Assembly: GCA_001566295.1 (NCBI GenBank)
Contig: KQ964250.1
Coordinates: forward strand, 496,001 to 560,000
DNA length: 64,000 bases
Reading direction: 5' to 3'
DNA from: Microdochium bolleyi
Taxonomy: Eukaryota > Ascomycota > Sordariomycetes > Xylariales > Microdochiaceae
Part shown: one piece after another, positions 1-11,200 of the stretch
Layout: each line of letters opens with the position of its first letter
How positions within the stretch are numbered: the stretch's first letter is position 1
The notes under the pieces: generated by a model
The model's input: the letters and a program-made list of their open reading frames with translations, nothing else
What the model was told of the DNA's origin: nothing
Databases searched by the model: none
Position numbers and translations under genes: made by a program

Positions 1-1067
1 CAATGCGGCTTGTTCCGAAGGGCAGAGTCCTCGTTCAATGTCGGCACTGGAAGAGTCTTGGGGAGATCGCGGAGAGGCTGGCAGGACGGCCTGCGCAAGC
101 TCTTATTATCTGAGGGATGGCATTCCTGGCATGCGGTGCCGGGCGCGCCGGGGCGGGCTTGCAGATGAAGGCTGACATGGCAGTCTACGGCACAAATCGT
201 GCCGGCCACCCAGCTCTCAGGCAGGATGTGTCAGGGCCAATGCCCGCACCATCCCGCTTGGGGTGGCTGTCGTGCTGCGCAACCAAGCTTTCCAGCAGCA
301 GATCTCCCTGTTAGCTCCGGCGCCTGGTGGGCAGTTGCTCGCGATTACGCGGCCTGCGTGCTGTGCGCGCATATGCCATCCATCTATCCCATGGGAATGA
401 GTTGCCAATCCGGTAACCCGGCCGTTGGAGGACGGAGGCGCAGCCGCTGGCCAGAACCTGTCGGACGCTCTTCCCTTTGCGCAGGGAACAGGCGCAAGTG
501 CCGGTGCATGACGTAGCCTCGTCATGTGTAGGCCCCTGCAGGGCAGTGCCCCCAGCAAGTCAATCTCCCTCCAGACCCGCGAGGATCTGCCATGGTTAAA
601 TAAACGCCGAGTCCAATCACAAGTGCAGCCTCAACGGCCGCCGCGGCTGCAGATAGGTCGTGCTGTATAACACCTCGTCGTCTCGCCGTTCAGTGCGCAA
701 GCATGTTGACCGCAGCAGCCAGGCTGACAGCACCGACATCAGGGCGGCACTCTCGAGCATGCTCCCAGGGAGGGCCGAGGCGACCGAGCAGCCGACACAA
801 GCAGTAACAGCAACGAACACTCCAGAGATACTCGCCTTCTGAAATTCCCGAGAAGACACCCAGGATATGCGACACAGAAGTCAGCAAGCCGCTCCTGCCT
901 TTGGGCCTGAGGGGCAGGGCTTGAGCGGCCCCACCCCCGCGACTTAGCATGAAGAACTTCCTAGTCCGAAGTCGCAGCGCAGGGGAAATCAATGGCATTT
1001 CACCTCAAGTCTTCGACATCTATCTTTCAACATCGTCGATACAACGCAGTCGTCTCGATATATCGCC
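1..1067. other. Intergenic, no gene recognised
   Basis: Several short open frames cross this stretch on both strands, but none has a recognisable motif, a convincing start context or splice signals leading into a longer frame. The last part (about 950-1067) is presumably the promoter and leader of the methyltransferase gene that begins at 1068. No RNA gene or repeat was seen. Confidence 0.6.
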
Positions 1068-2237
1068 ATGTCGGAAACGCAGATCCTCATCCTCGATGGA
1101 GGGCTCGGTACGTCGCTAGAAGACAAGTATGGCCTCAAGTTCACCCAGTCCACGCCGCTGTGGTCGTCTCACCCACTCGTCGATGGCCAGCGTGACGTGT
1201 TGCTGGCGTGCCAGCAGGACTTTGGTCGTGTGCCTGTCGACATCTTGCTGTCCGCAACGTACCAGGTCTCGGTCGAAGCCTTCGCGCGCACAAAGACACC
1301 CCAGCATCCCGACGGCATCAGCCGTGACGACATGCCAGTCTATCTGGAAGATGCCGTGGCTATCGCCGAGCAGGCGAAGCAGCCCACTGCCAGCATAGCG
1401 CTCAGCCTGGGCCCTTATGGCGCCTGTATGGTCCCAAGCCAGGAATACTCTGGTCGTTACGATGCTGCTCATGATTCCGAGGAAGCGTTGCACCGCTGGC
1501 ACCGGGACCGGCTCGAAGTCTTCGCAAAAGTCCGACAGCTATCTGCAAGAACCGAATACGTCGCGTTCGAGACCGTCCCCAGGGCTGACGAGATTCGTGC
1601 CATCCGCCGGCTCTTTCGGCGGTCAGAGCAGCTCTCCGTGTGCATCGTTGACAACATTCCTGGTAGGTATTGGGTATCGTGTGTGTTCCCGGAGACAACA
1701 ACACTACCCGACGGAAGTACCGTCGATGAGTTAGTCGAGGCCTCCTTCGACGAGTCACAGTCTGAGGCTCGGCCCTGGGCCATCGGTATCAACTGCACAA
1801 AACTCGACAAATTGGAAGCACTCGTCGAACTATACGAGGCTGCTGTTGCGCGGCTCATCAGCAATGGAAAACTCCAGTCCTGGCCGGCGCTTGCCCTATA
1901 CCCTGACGGGACCAAAGGCGAGGTCTATAACACGGAGACCAAAGTTTGGGAGGTTGTGACTCCTCAGGACAGCCAGTCGGTGAGTTGACTTTCCACCCCG
2001 GGACATTTCGTCTCTGCTCGGTACCATGCGGCGCAGATGAAAATAATCTTGTAATTTGCAAGTTCTGGTTGTGATAACAGATGGCATGAGTAGCACCCAT
2101 GGTCGACTCGGTTCGCTGCGCTCGTTGCGGAAATCCAAGGCCGCCAAAGGTGGAAGACGCTCATCGTCGGTGGATGCTGTAAGGCGAGCGACACAGATAT
2201 ACGAGAGCTACGCCAGCATCTGGCCGTCGGTGCCTGA
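1068..2237 (+). CDS. Homocysteine S-methyltransferase (Mht1/Sam4 type)
   Basis: Family knowledge: these enzymes move a methyl group from S-methylmethionine or S-adenosylmethionine to homocysteine to make methionine, probably in the cytosol. Two exons, 1068-1979 and 2094-2237, give 351 residues. Seen in the sequence: DGGLGTSLE (residues 10-18), GPYGA (115-119) and YVAFETVP (164-171), which are family signatures, and the three zinc-ligand cysteines as Cys243 (GINC) and Cys332-Cys333 (VGGCC). The 114-nt intron starts GTGAGT and ends TAG; it keeps phase 0 and carries an in-frame stop at 1986, so a reading without splicing would lose the essential CC pair. The ATG at 1068 is chosen because the conserved barrel start follows within ten residues. 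Family assignment is firm; the preferred methyl donor cannot be told from sequence. Confidence 0.93.
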
Positions 2238-4408
2238 CTAGACTGTTAGCCAGTCATTGTTTCCAAGCGTCCGACTTGGCTGCAGAAGATGATGCCATCA
2301 GGTGGACAACAGTACCCGCATTGGCCTTTCACGATGCCCGATCCAGAGTCTCTGAACAGCATTGATGCAATACCGTGGCGGATTCGCTCTCCCCCGGATG
2401 GGTCGCAAGCAACCTCAGACCTCGATATAGGCAAGTGGGAAGCGTCTATGGAACAGTCAGTCCGCCTTGCCTCGCGTCGTGCAAAGAATCTTAAACAAAC
2501 CCCTTGACTTCGAGTCTTGGTTTCTCGGCTTCAGAGGATTAGAATACGAGGCCGAATAGATTGTCAATCTAATCGCGATGGTCATACAAGCACCCAATTC
2601 CTCTCTGAGTCTGGATCAATTGATGTTCATCCTCCACACGGAACACGGCATTCCTGGTGCAACAGTCCACGCACCCCACCGTGAAAGTCATGGGCAGAGT
2701 GCCGTATCAAAGTCAGCCCGGCAAGGTCTTGACTGTCAGCGAGGCTCCGTTCCAGACAATGCGACTTGTTTGCGCCAAGAGCCTCTCATGAAAACAACGC
2801 TCAGTGGCCACCTCATCCTAGCAGGAACCATTCCAGCATGTATCCGTACATTCGTTGGGCTCTGGTGTAATTTCATGCAGCATCACAGCGACATCATTAA
2901 TCATTTCCACGCCCCTGAGCCCCTATCATACGAGACTGGAGGCCACTAATAGCGCCACCTCCTAACGCTTTGTTGTCAGACGTACCCCGTAACTTGCTGC
3001 AGACGATGTAATGGCAAGTTGATGCACTGGGCGGGCTGTGGCGGAGCGGGTTCCATCAGAGTTCGCGGAGGCCGGGAACACAGCCCCTTTCCCAGTCCTT
3101 CCTGGTGGTGCCAGCTGCACTCCAGACCGCCACGAGCGCGGCCCATGTACACCGTGTAAGGACCACTCCATGCAGCTCAATTGGTGCTGAGGAGATGCTT
3201 GAGTCACTGTGGTCCAGCCGTCGGACAGTCAGGATGACCCCAGTGGACAAGCGCACGGCTGAGGTTGCGCCTCATACTGCGTTGATTGGACCAGGGAGAT
3301 TGAGCCCACACCAGCGCCAAAAGCAAGCTCCCAAACAGACTCGCCGACGACCAAAAAGGACGGTGCTTGTGTCCCAGATGCACAGTTATGCTTAAGCGCC
3401 TCATGTAAGATTGCCCCTGACTAACAGGTCCTAACACAGGACGGACTCAACTCTGGACAGTCGGCGCATGCAATCATGTCACGGTTTCGGGTAGGACAGT
3501 CTCAGCCATTGCCAATCGGGCGCTATCCGCCCAAGCATGTTTATTCTTGGTTGACAACCACGGAAAAGGCATCGCCCAAGCCGACACAACTGCCAGGGGC
3601 CCAGGGCAGCACCAAAGAGCGGAGGGGAACGTGCGCCGATGCACGACTCGGTCGATTCCACGGCCAACGCATCGGCTGGAGCGACAAAGAGGTACCGGGT
3701 CCAGCTTCTGCAGCTGCCCCGTACTCTGAACCGTGCCTGACGAGGCCTGGCTCGCCTAGGACGACCAAAAAAGAACGATGGGTTTTGGCTAGCGAGAGCT
3801 CCAGCTGGCTGAGGACTGGGGGCCCGGCGCAGCCAGCCTTGGACGGAGAAGACACTTGCCAATGGCAGGAAAGCGCCAGGCGCATGGCTCCCCACCCTCA
3901 TGCATAGGAGATTGCATTGTCAGATGGTGTGGACCGGGGCTGCTCCGACCAGGCCGGAAAAGGAGGCTCCAAGCCCGCCGGGCACCCTGGCAGGTGGAGG
4001 CTGTCTGGGCGATTGGCCACGCCCCTGACAGCCTGCATCAAGCAGCTCGAGAAGCTTCGCGCGGACCAGGACTCGCGCAACTCGACACGTGCGGTGAGAG
4101 ATTGCTTGCCCTGCTGGCGAGAGCAACAGCTCCGAGCCCGCCAGCGCAACAACCCCTGCCCGACGGGGCGCAGGTGGACATGAGCAGCGCCAGCAGCTCC
4201 AGCCGCTGCCCGCCCGAGCCCACCCTCTCCCGCGATCCGCCTCGAGTCGATGCGCATATAAGGCGATCTCGTCTCCCCCATACATCGGCTTCTTCTTCCC
4301 TTCCCTCCTCACCTGATTGTGCTCAGTCCAACCCTTTACACTCACTCAACCCCAACTACAGTCACTCGCTTATCTGTCCGTTGGATATAATACCTTAATA
4401 CCGCCAAA
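2238..4408. other. Intergenic, no convincing gene
   Basis: Open frames at 2289-2507, 2578-2949 and 3476-3907 are short, lack recognisable motifs and look like chance frames in GC-rich DNA. The right end holds the promoter and leader of the wall-protein gene. I see no RNA gene here. Confidence 0.55.
4257..4262 (+). promoter_or_regulatory. Probable TATA box of the cell-wall protein gene
   Basis: A TATAAG element lies about 150 nt before the ATG at 4409. It is followed by a pyrimidine-rich tract (about 4289-4312, TTCTTCTTCCC) and a CA/CT-rich leader, the usual layout of strongly expressed filamentous-fungal genes. The transcription start was not determined. Confidence 0.5.
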
Positions 4409-5317
4409 ATGGTTCAGCTCCTCAAGTACTCCGCCGCTGGCGCCCTCTTCCTCGCCGCTGCCGCCCAGGCCGCTCCCAAGAACTACGAGGCCTCTCCCGT
4501 CTCTTACGAGGCTGAGGACGAGTGCACCGACGAGGCCGAGTACCCCACCGGTGGCTACCCTACCGGCTCCTACTCTGCTGCCACCACCACTGGCACTCAG
4601 TCGTACGAGACCTCCGCCACCTACCCTGCCGGCGGCTACCCGACCACTGCCTACTCGGCTGCCACCACCTCGGCCACTTACCCCGTCGAGACCAGCTACA
4701 CCACCTCGGTCTACACCGTGACCAGCTGCGCTGCCGACGTCGCTGACTGCCCTTACGGCGCTGTCTCCACCACCGTCGTCCCTTGCGAGTCGACCACTGC
4801 CACCGAGTACCCCGTCACCAGCTCCAAGGGCGAGGAGTACCCTACCGCCACCTACCCTGCCCAGACCAGCTACACCACCACGGTCTACACCGTCACCAGC
4901 TGTGCTCCCGACGTCACCAACTGCCCTTACGGCGCTGTCTCCACCACCGTCGTCCCCTGCGAGTCGACCGAGACTGCTTACCCTACTGAGTCTCACGGCG
5001 AGGAGTACCCCACCGGCGAGTACCCGACTGGCGAGCACCCCACTGCTCCCTACCCTACTGCTGAGTACCCTACCGGCGGCCAGGGCGGTTACACTCCCGT
5101 CCCCACCGGTGGCTACCCCGTCGTCACCAAGCCCGCCGGCGGTTACCCCGTTGTCACCAAGTCCCAGCAGTACCCCCACGGACAGCCCAGCGCTTCTTAC
5201 ACCGTCCCCGTTCAGTCCCCCTACCCCACCGTCCCCACTGCCGGCGTTGCCTCGGTCCGTGTTGGTGCCACTGGCGCCATCATCGCCGCTGCCGGTCTCT
5301 TCTTCGCCCTTTTCTAA
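4409..5317 (+). CDS. GPI-type Ser/Thr/Tyr-rich cell-wall protein with tandem repeats
   Basis: Single-exon gene, 302 residues. The N-terminus is a clear signal peptide (hydrophobic run to about residue 20, AQA-A cleavage). The C-terminus is a short hydrophobic tail (about 287-302, ending GLFFALF) after small residues, as in GPI-anchored proteins. Between them lie two near-identical modules, residues 96-130 and 153-187, each of the form SYTTxVYTVTSC...DCPYGAVSTTVVPCES with three conserved cysteines, and many YPTG/YPTA/GGYP motifs. The first module type is widespread in fungal wall proteins resembling clock-controlled protein Ccg-6 (family knowledge). Codon choice is extremely biased to C-ending codons (ACC, GCC, TAC), suggesting very high expression. 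It probably ends up O-glycosylated and linked to wall glucan; a specific role cannot be inferred. A 269-codon frame on the other strand is a by-product of this bias. Confidence 0.9.
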   Translation: MVQLLKYSAAGALFLAAAAQAAPKNYEASPVSYEAEDECTDEAEYPTGGYPTGSYSAATTTGTQSYETSATYPAGGYPTTAYSAATTSATYPVETSYTTSVYTVTSCAADVADCPYGAVSTTVVPCESTTATEYPVTSSKGEEYPTATYPAQTSYTTTVYTVTSCAPDVTNCPYGAVSTTVVPCESTETAYPTESHGEEYPTGEYPTGEHPTAPYPTAEYPTGGQGGYTPVPTGGYPVVTKPAGGYPVVTKSQQYPHGQPSASYTVPVQSPYPTVPTAGVASVRVGATGAIIAAAGLFFALF

Positions 5318-6625
5318 GCGGCTAAAGTTGAGAGTTGTGGATTTTGGAGTGATGGAGATGAAAAGACGCTTGTAGGAATGAGGAGGGGAATACGCGCTCG
5401 GTCACTTTGATCGGGAGGCGGTCCTCTCTTCACCTCATGCGAGTATTCTTACGACAGATGAACACGGTGGAAAAAGCACTGCCCTGGCTGAAAAGGCGCG
5501 ACTTTGCACATGCCCATATTTACTATACCTTCTGCCTTTACTTGTAGAAACTTTCATCCAATCGATGGCATGGCGGCCGCCTATGGCTTGGTATCCTCCT
5601 CTTGGGGTGGATTCGGGACAGTGGTGTCTGGTATTGTCAGAGAAGGCCCTAATTAATGCTGAGTTGAATCGTAAACGCAACCCACACTCGTTTTACTTCT
5701 GCAGACTGTTTACAATGTGACATGTTGATTGTGACATTGAAAATCCGACTTATAGAATATCGAGAAGCTGATCTAACAAACTCAAGCTCAGGGATAATTG
5801 AGTAGGTGAACTCTCGACACAGCGTCATTGTGTGAGCATCAGTGTCCTGGGCTTTGCTCTAATCCGTACACTTTAACCGCTGGCGACGCCGACAACGACA
5901 ATGGGCCAAGTGAGACACCATGGGGGAGCGCCAAGTGACTGCTTCATTGATTGGGGCCGGCACATCGGGACGAGGCTGAATCGTGGTTTATTCTCAGAGT
6001 GAGACATTGTCTTGGAGAGCCAAAACCCTTGTTTTTGCTCTCTTCCCGTTCCGTTTTCCCATTGTTCAAGTGTCGTCTCGGCCGTGATGTGAGACATATT
6101 AGCCTGAGTAATCTGAGTCAGGCTTCTCTTTTCTGGGCTTCCGAGAACAATAGGCAATGCTTCCGCCGTCGTCATCGTGTCTCACTTCTCCTATTTTATT
6201 TTTCCCCCGTCCCAGGATAGGTAGGTCTTCCGCGCGTCCACGCACCGCGCTTCGGGAGCTGGAGGTCTGTCTCACCATGTTGGGCGGGTCGTTTGTCACA
6301 AAGCAAGCAAGTGGACGGACAAATGGTGAGCCCCGGTCGCCAGGCAAGCAAGAGTGGTTACGCAATACCTAATTACCTACCTACCAGAAGAGCCGAGCGA
6401 CAGAGTCTTCTTCTCTTCCCAGGCGAGCCAGACTGTAATCGGACTCCGCTCTACAGAACATCCGGGATCGAATGAATGGACTCCCCGATGCTCCGCAATA
6501 CTGCCACCGATGACTTCATAATTATCACTATTTTTCTCGTGTTTGATCCGGAACTTCTCCTCTGCTGATCTTCAGACCATCTCAATCTCCCCATCTGGGG
6601 CGAATGAAGCGGTTGTGACGTCCTT

Positions 6626-6641
6626 TCTCTCTCTCTCTCTC
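6626..6641. repeat. (CT)8 microsatellite
   Basis: Uninterrupted TC/CT dinucleotides inside the gene-poor region. A (GA)9 tract lies about 530 bp downstream, so the two are complementary in sequence. No function is claimed. Confidence 0.9.
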
Positions 6642-7159
6642 GCGCAGCGAGACTGTATGGTCCCCACTCAGCCCCCCTCCCCGGCTCGTCCATCCATGGT
6701 CCAGCCGACACCGGCTGAGAGTCTAGAGTTTCTTAGCTCAGGTACTAGTTAGTTTCTTTGCCTAAGGTTTTTTGGCCTTTGCTGAAAAGAGGTAGCAAGT
6801 CACGGCACTAGTGATGGGTTTGTGGGGTTTTTTTGTTCGATAGTCTCGTGGGAGGCGGCCACATGGTTGAAAATCAAAGCATGACCGCACCTATTGGTGC
6901 GGTCTCGATCGTGGAATCTGACAAGAACTGGCCTGCAAAAAAACCAGTGTTTCCTTGTTGTTGCGGCCGTTGCGAGCCCGGGCTTAAGAGCACCTGGCAG
7001 AATGTGTTTCCTCTTTTGGCGCGCATTGGCAGCTTGGTAGGGCAGGGCAGGGCTCTCGGCAGGAACAGGCGGTCGGCCCAGCCGGATGGGACGACGACGT
7101 GCCTGCTCGGCTCCACACGCACCTCGTAGAGATCCCCCGAGCTTTGACTTGTGAAAGAC

Positions 7160-7177
7160 GAGAGAGAGAGAGAGAGA
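7160..7177. repeat. (GA)9 microsatellite
   Basis: Uninterrupted GA dinucleotides in non-coding sequence. They are complementary to the CT tract at 6626-6641. Confidence 0.9.
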
Positions 7178-8240
7178 TTTACTCCGTAATACCCACACCA
7201 CCACCCACCTTTGCCACCCAACTCTCACACACCAACTCTTTGGTTCTTTCCCCTGGAAAACTGGGGCTCCTTCGGCAAGCTTCTTGGTCGTTCTCTTCAG
7301 GCAGAGAGAGTGTGTGCTTGTGTGTGGGTGGCTCGATGCGGGTAGGTGGGCAGGTTGTCAGGCTGTGCGTTTCAGGAACGGTGCCTTGCATTGCATATCC
7401 TGAAGCCCCAAATCCCGATCCCTCGCAGTTGGTGCAGTGGTTCCTGGAAAGATCCATGCCTCGCCATGCCCTCGTTCGTTCGGTTGCCGTCGCCGAGCCG
7501 GCGCTCGTATTGCTCCTGGCGAGCCTGGATCCCCCTGTGCTGCTCCTGGGATGATCGCGTTTCAAGAGATGCAGACGCGAGGACGATGATGACGGCCTTT
7601 CTCCGCCTTGTCAGAAGGGCCCGCCGGAGATATTCGTGCCGGCCATAGTTATACAGTGCTCTGTCGTGCACACGACTGTGCTCCAGGCCACTTGGGACGA
7701 ACTTCTCGGCCTCGGGGAAGGATGGATCTTTGCGTCAGCCCCATGCCGGTCTTTGGAAGGCAAGGAAGGTTCTCACTCGATGTGGCCGTGCACACCCTGC
7801 CTTGTATTCTCCTTCCGACTTGAACCCAAAAATGGACACGGATCTGATGCAACGGGCCAACGGCCAACGGCAGCACCGGGGTTGCAGAACTCTAACACTG
7901 CAGCATGCCAAAGTCACTCTCGCAGCCACGGACGAAGCGCAATCACAGGCTGGCTCTTGAGTCATTCACAAAGGAACTCACAGCTGCGGTCCCAACAGGC
8001 GATTGCCCGATGGCGGCCAGCGGACCAGCGCCACGGCCAAGCCACGAAATTGCACGTGCGCAATCACACGTACAAACTCTCAGCCGTCACAACCCCGTCC
8101 GGAGTGCCGACGTAACACAGCCAACGTGACGCAAGCCTCGTCTGTCAGAGACTCAGACAGGAGGAAGCAGTGGCTTTTCCAGGGCCCAGTATCAGCCACA
8201 TTGTATCACAACCGAGCAGCGGCGCCGCCCTGTCTGCATC

Positions 8241-8260
8241 GTGTCGTGTCGTGTCGTGTC
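8241..8260. repeat. Four tandem GTGTC units
   Basis: Pentanucleotide GTGTC repeated four times without interruption in non-coding sequence. Confidence 0.9.
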
Positions 8261-11200
8261 ACTGTCTGGTCCCTGCGTCGAGAGAGAGCAGGTGGCATAC
8301 TCGGTACCCTGCATAGCGTGCCAGATGTGGCCAACTCCGCAGGCTCGCCTTTCAGCAATGTACAGTGCTGGGCCGAAACTCAGCTGCACTGCCCAAAATG
8401 AGGTCCCGGTCTCTGGTGTGTATGGTCACTGGTGGGTGGCAGACCAATCGTCGGCGTTTCGTGCCTGGCAGGAGATCGCCGCCTGCACACAGCTCTTAAC
8501 TGGTCGAGCATTTGCTCACCAACCTCCACATGCAGGCCCGCCTGTGTCTCTTTCCTGGTTGAGTTCGCTGGTCCGTACAGTGCTTCACTGTGCAAATCGC
8601 GCACGGAGTACATCGCCAACTGCCACACAGCAGCCCAGCACCTTCAGAGGATAATGAGCTTGGAAGCGTGTGCAGGACGGAAGACGCATGCCGGCAGTAA
8701 TTAGCCAGGCACACCCGTCTGCCTGCCCGCCAGCCTGCCTTAGGGCTGACACCCACCACACCACACCACAGGCACACGCACACTCAGGTGCGTGTGAGCA
8801 GGCGGCCAATCAGAAAGGTACGCTGCAAGACGCCGTCGTGACTGCATGCGAGTTTGATGAAGCTCAGACTTTGTCCGACTGGCGCGGTCACGTCGCCGAC
8901 ACGCACACGCGCGCGCGTGCATCTTGCTTTCGCGGCTCGCGCGTGTCTGGTTCGACTCGGTGCAGGGCTGGGAAAGCCACACGAAGAGGAGAGGGGGGCG
9001 GCCGCCGTGTTGCGCGAGAACCGTCGGTGATTGCTTCAAGAAGAAGGAAGGCAGAAGTACAGGACCTCCCTGATCGGGACGTCGGTGGCGTTTGCGCGTG
9101 GTAGGTACCCCACGATCCGGGACGTGGAAGATAACAATGCGCCTGCCCTTCCTTGCTGTGCCTCTCATGCTCCGGCCTGCATGTGAAGGAGCGGACATGT
9201 GCCCTGCTGAGCATGACATATCACATGATAGAGGTGTCTGCGAAAAACTGTTGCAAGAGCGCCAGGTACTTGGGATCGTCAATATCTTGACTTCGCCGGG
9301 CCGCTGTAACAGTCTTGGGGCGTGGACAACGCGATGCTCTGCTGTGGCGTTTCTCGTGACATTCGTGTCCGGACAGACCTCGACGTGACGCTCGCAGATG
9401 AGATTCCCAGAGTTCCCAGGGTGGTGACCTCCGAGTGATCAGAGGAGTATTGTGCTGTGTCGTTCTATTCTGTCAGTGACATATTACTTTGTGTCGAGTC
9501 GCAGACCTGCCTACAATAGGCAGACCTAAGCTTTCCCATTTGCGTCGCCCAATCGGTACCTCTTCCATTTCCTTACGGCCGTGCTCGGGTCAGGTTTTAT
9601 TCGCCCACCTGTCATGGCGCATGTCATGCAAAATGTCTGGAAACGGCAACAATAGTGCTCGGGATACTGCCATGTGTAACTGCGCTGTTTCGAGTATCGC
9701 GGGCTTCCGACGACGAGGATCCCGTGGTCCAAGACCAGTCAGCTTGGTCACGACGCTGTTATGGATTTTTGCCTGCCTGTGACGAGAGAGGGCACACGTC
9801 ATGTGCTGCTTCGAATTTATTGTGTACTACTCTAGATTTTGCCTCGCTTTATCACGGGTTTATTAGATGAATAATTTGGTTTTGCGGCTGTGATTCCCTT
9901 GTGCTGGCAACGTAGAACAGTTCTAACATTTGCACATTCCATTGATATAAAAATGAAATAAAAACTACAACCTCATTACTTCACAACTATTTTCTCGCAA
10001 ACCAGAAAAGTACGTTGAGTTCTTCCCGCCTGGTTCTGTTGCTGTTATCTCTAACACGCACGACAGTCGCCGTTGGCGAATCTGGATGACCATGTAACAT
10101 TAGTGACCGTGCCTCAGACCGTGATATCTCCTTACGATTCCATTTTGCAAAGATCCCCAACTGTCACTTCACAATACCATATCCTTACGGGACGCGAGTG
10201 CTGTATCTTGCCATTTGATTTGCTGCGGTCCTGGATGTCCCGAGCGCGGCGGTCATGGAGCTGTACAGGAGCACGGGAATATGACGCAATCGATCACAAC
10301 GGCGGCGAGCGTCACGGTCACGTTTTGGGTCTCCCCCTCTTTCGTGCTTGCCCGCCTGACGAGAAGCAGTATGTCCCATACACATTCTCATGCCAATACA
10401 AGAAGATGAACCGATTTGCATAACGCAAACATGCTGTACCATATCTACGGACACTGTGATTGTTGTGAGTCTCCTTTTCACGTCATCGTAAAGACTCGAC
10501 GGGAGGAGGGCCTCTGTGAAACCAACATTCATCTGACATAGCTCGATGCAAGACAAGCCCACGCCAGACTATGCTCGTTGTCTGATTCACGTCGTTCTCC
10601 CGAGAGAGGGCGTGTGGCAGTCTTCTTGAGCAACCTGCGCAAGCGGTCCCGAGGGGGACGCACAGCACGAGAGATCATCGCTATCAAGCACATGGTGAAG
10701 TCGTCTGGCGGGAGAGCGCCTCGCTTATGAACGCCGAAGTGTACTAGATCAGTCCAACACACAACGAGATGTCTAGCATACAAGCTCCAGTACATGAGAA
10801 GCCAAAATCACGACCACAGCCCCACGGAGGCACCGAGAAAGGCTAGAAAGAGTATCACGATGCGGTACGGGTAGGTTGAGTATCAGCAAGCCCGGCCTCC
10901 GAGGAAGCGCCTGCTCGATATGTCAACGTCACGCATGTTATGGAAAGAGGCCAGCAACGCCCAGGTCACCACTCACGGCGTGGCTCTGTTCACCGCAGCA
11001 CTCGAGGCCCGGCGCATGACAGAGCGGCGCTGCATGTCGTCCCTGTGCCCGTGCTGCTATTAACTCCCGTCCCACGGTATCGCTAAATCGCGTATCCCGG
11101 CACCCGGCGAACTTGTAGTTGTCATCCTGAACAAAGTTGACCCCCAACCCGCTCATACCGTGTCATCTGAATGTCAGCGACCAGCATCACAGTTGGGCAG

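Noticed and set aside
2578..2949. 123-codon plus-strand frame after the methyltransferase gene
   Set aside because: No motif or conserved character, and composition typical of non-coding frames.
4370..5179. 269-codon minus-strand frame opposite the wall-protein gene
   Set aside because: It is Gly/Ser/Val/Leu-rich, arising from the C-ending codon bias and repeats of the plus-strand gene; no independent signal.
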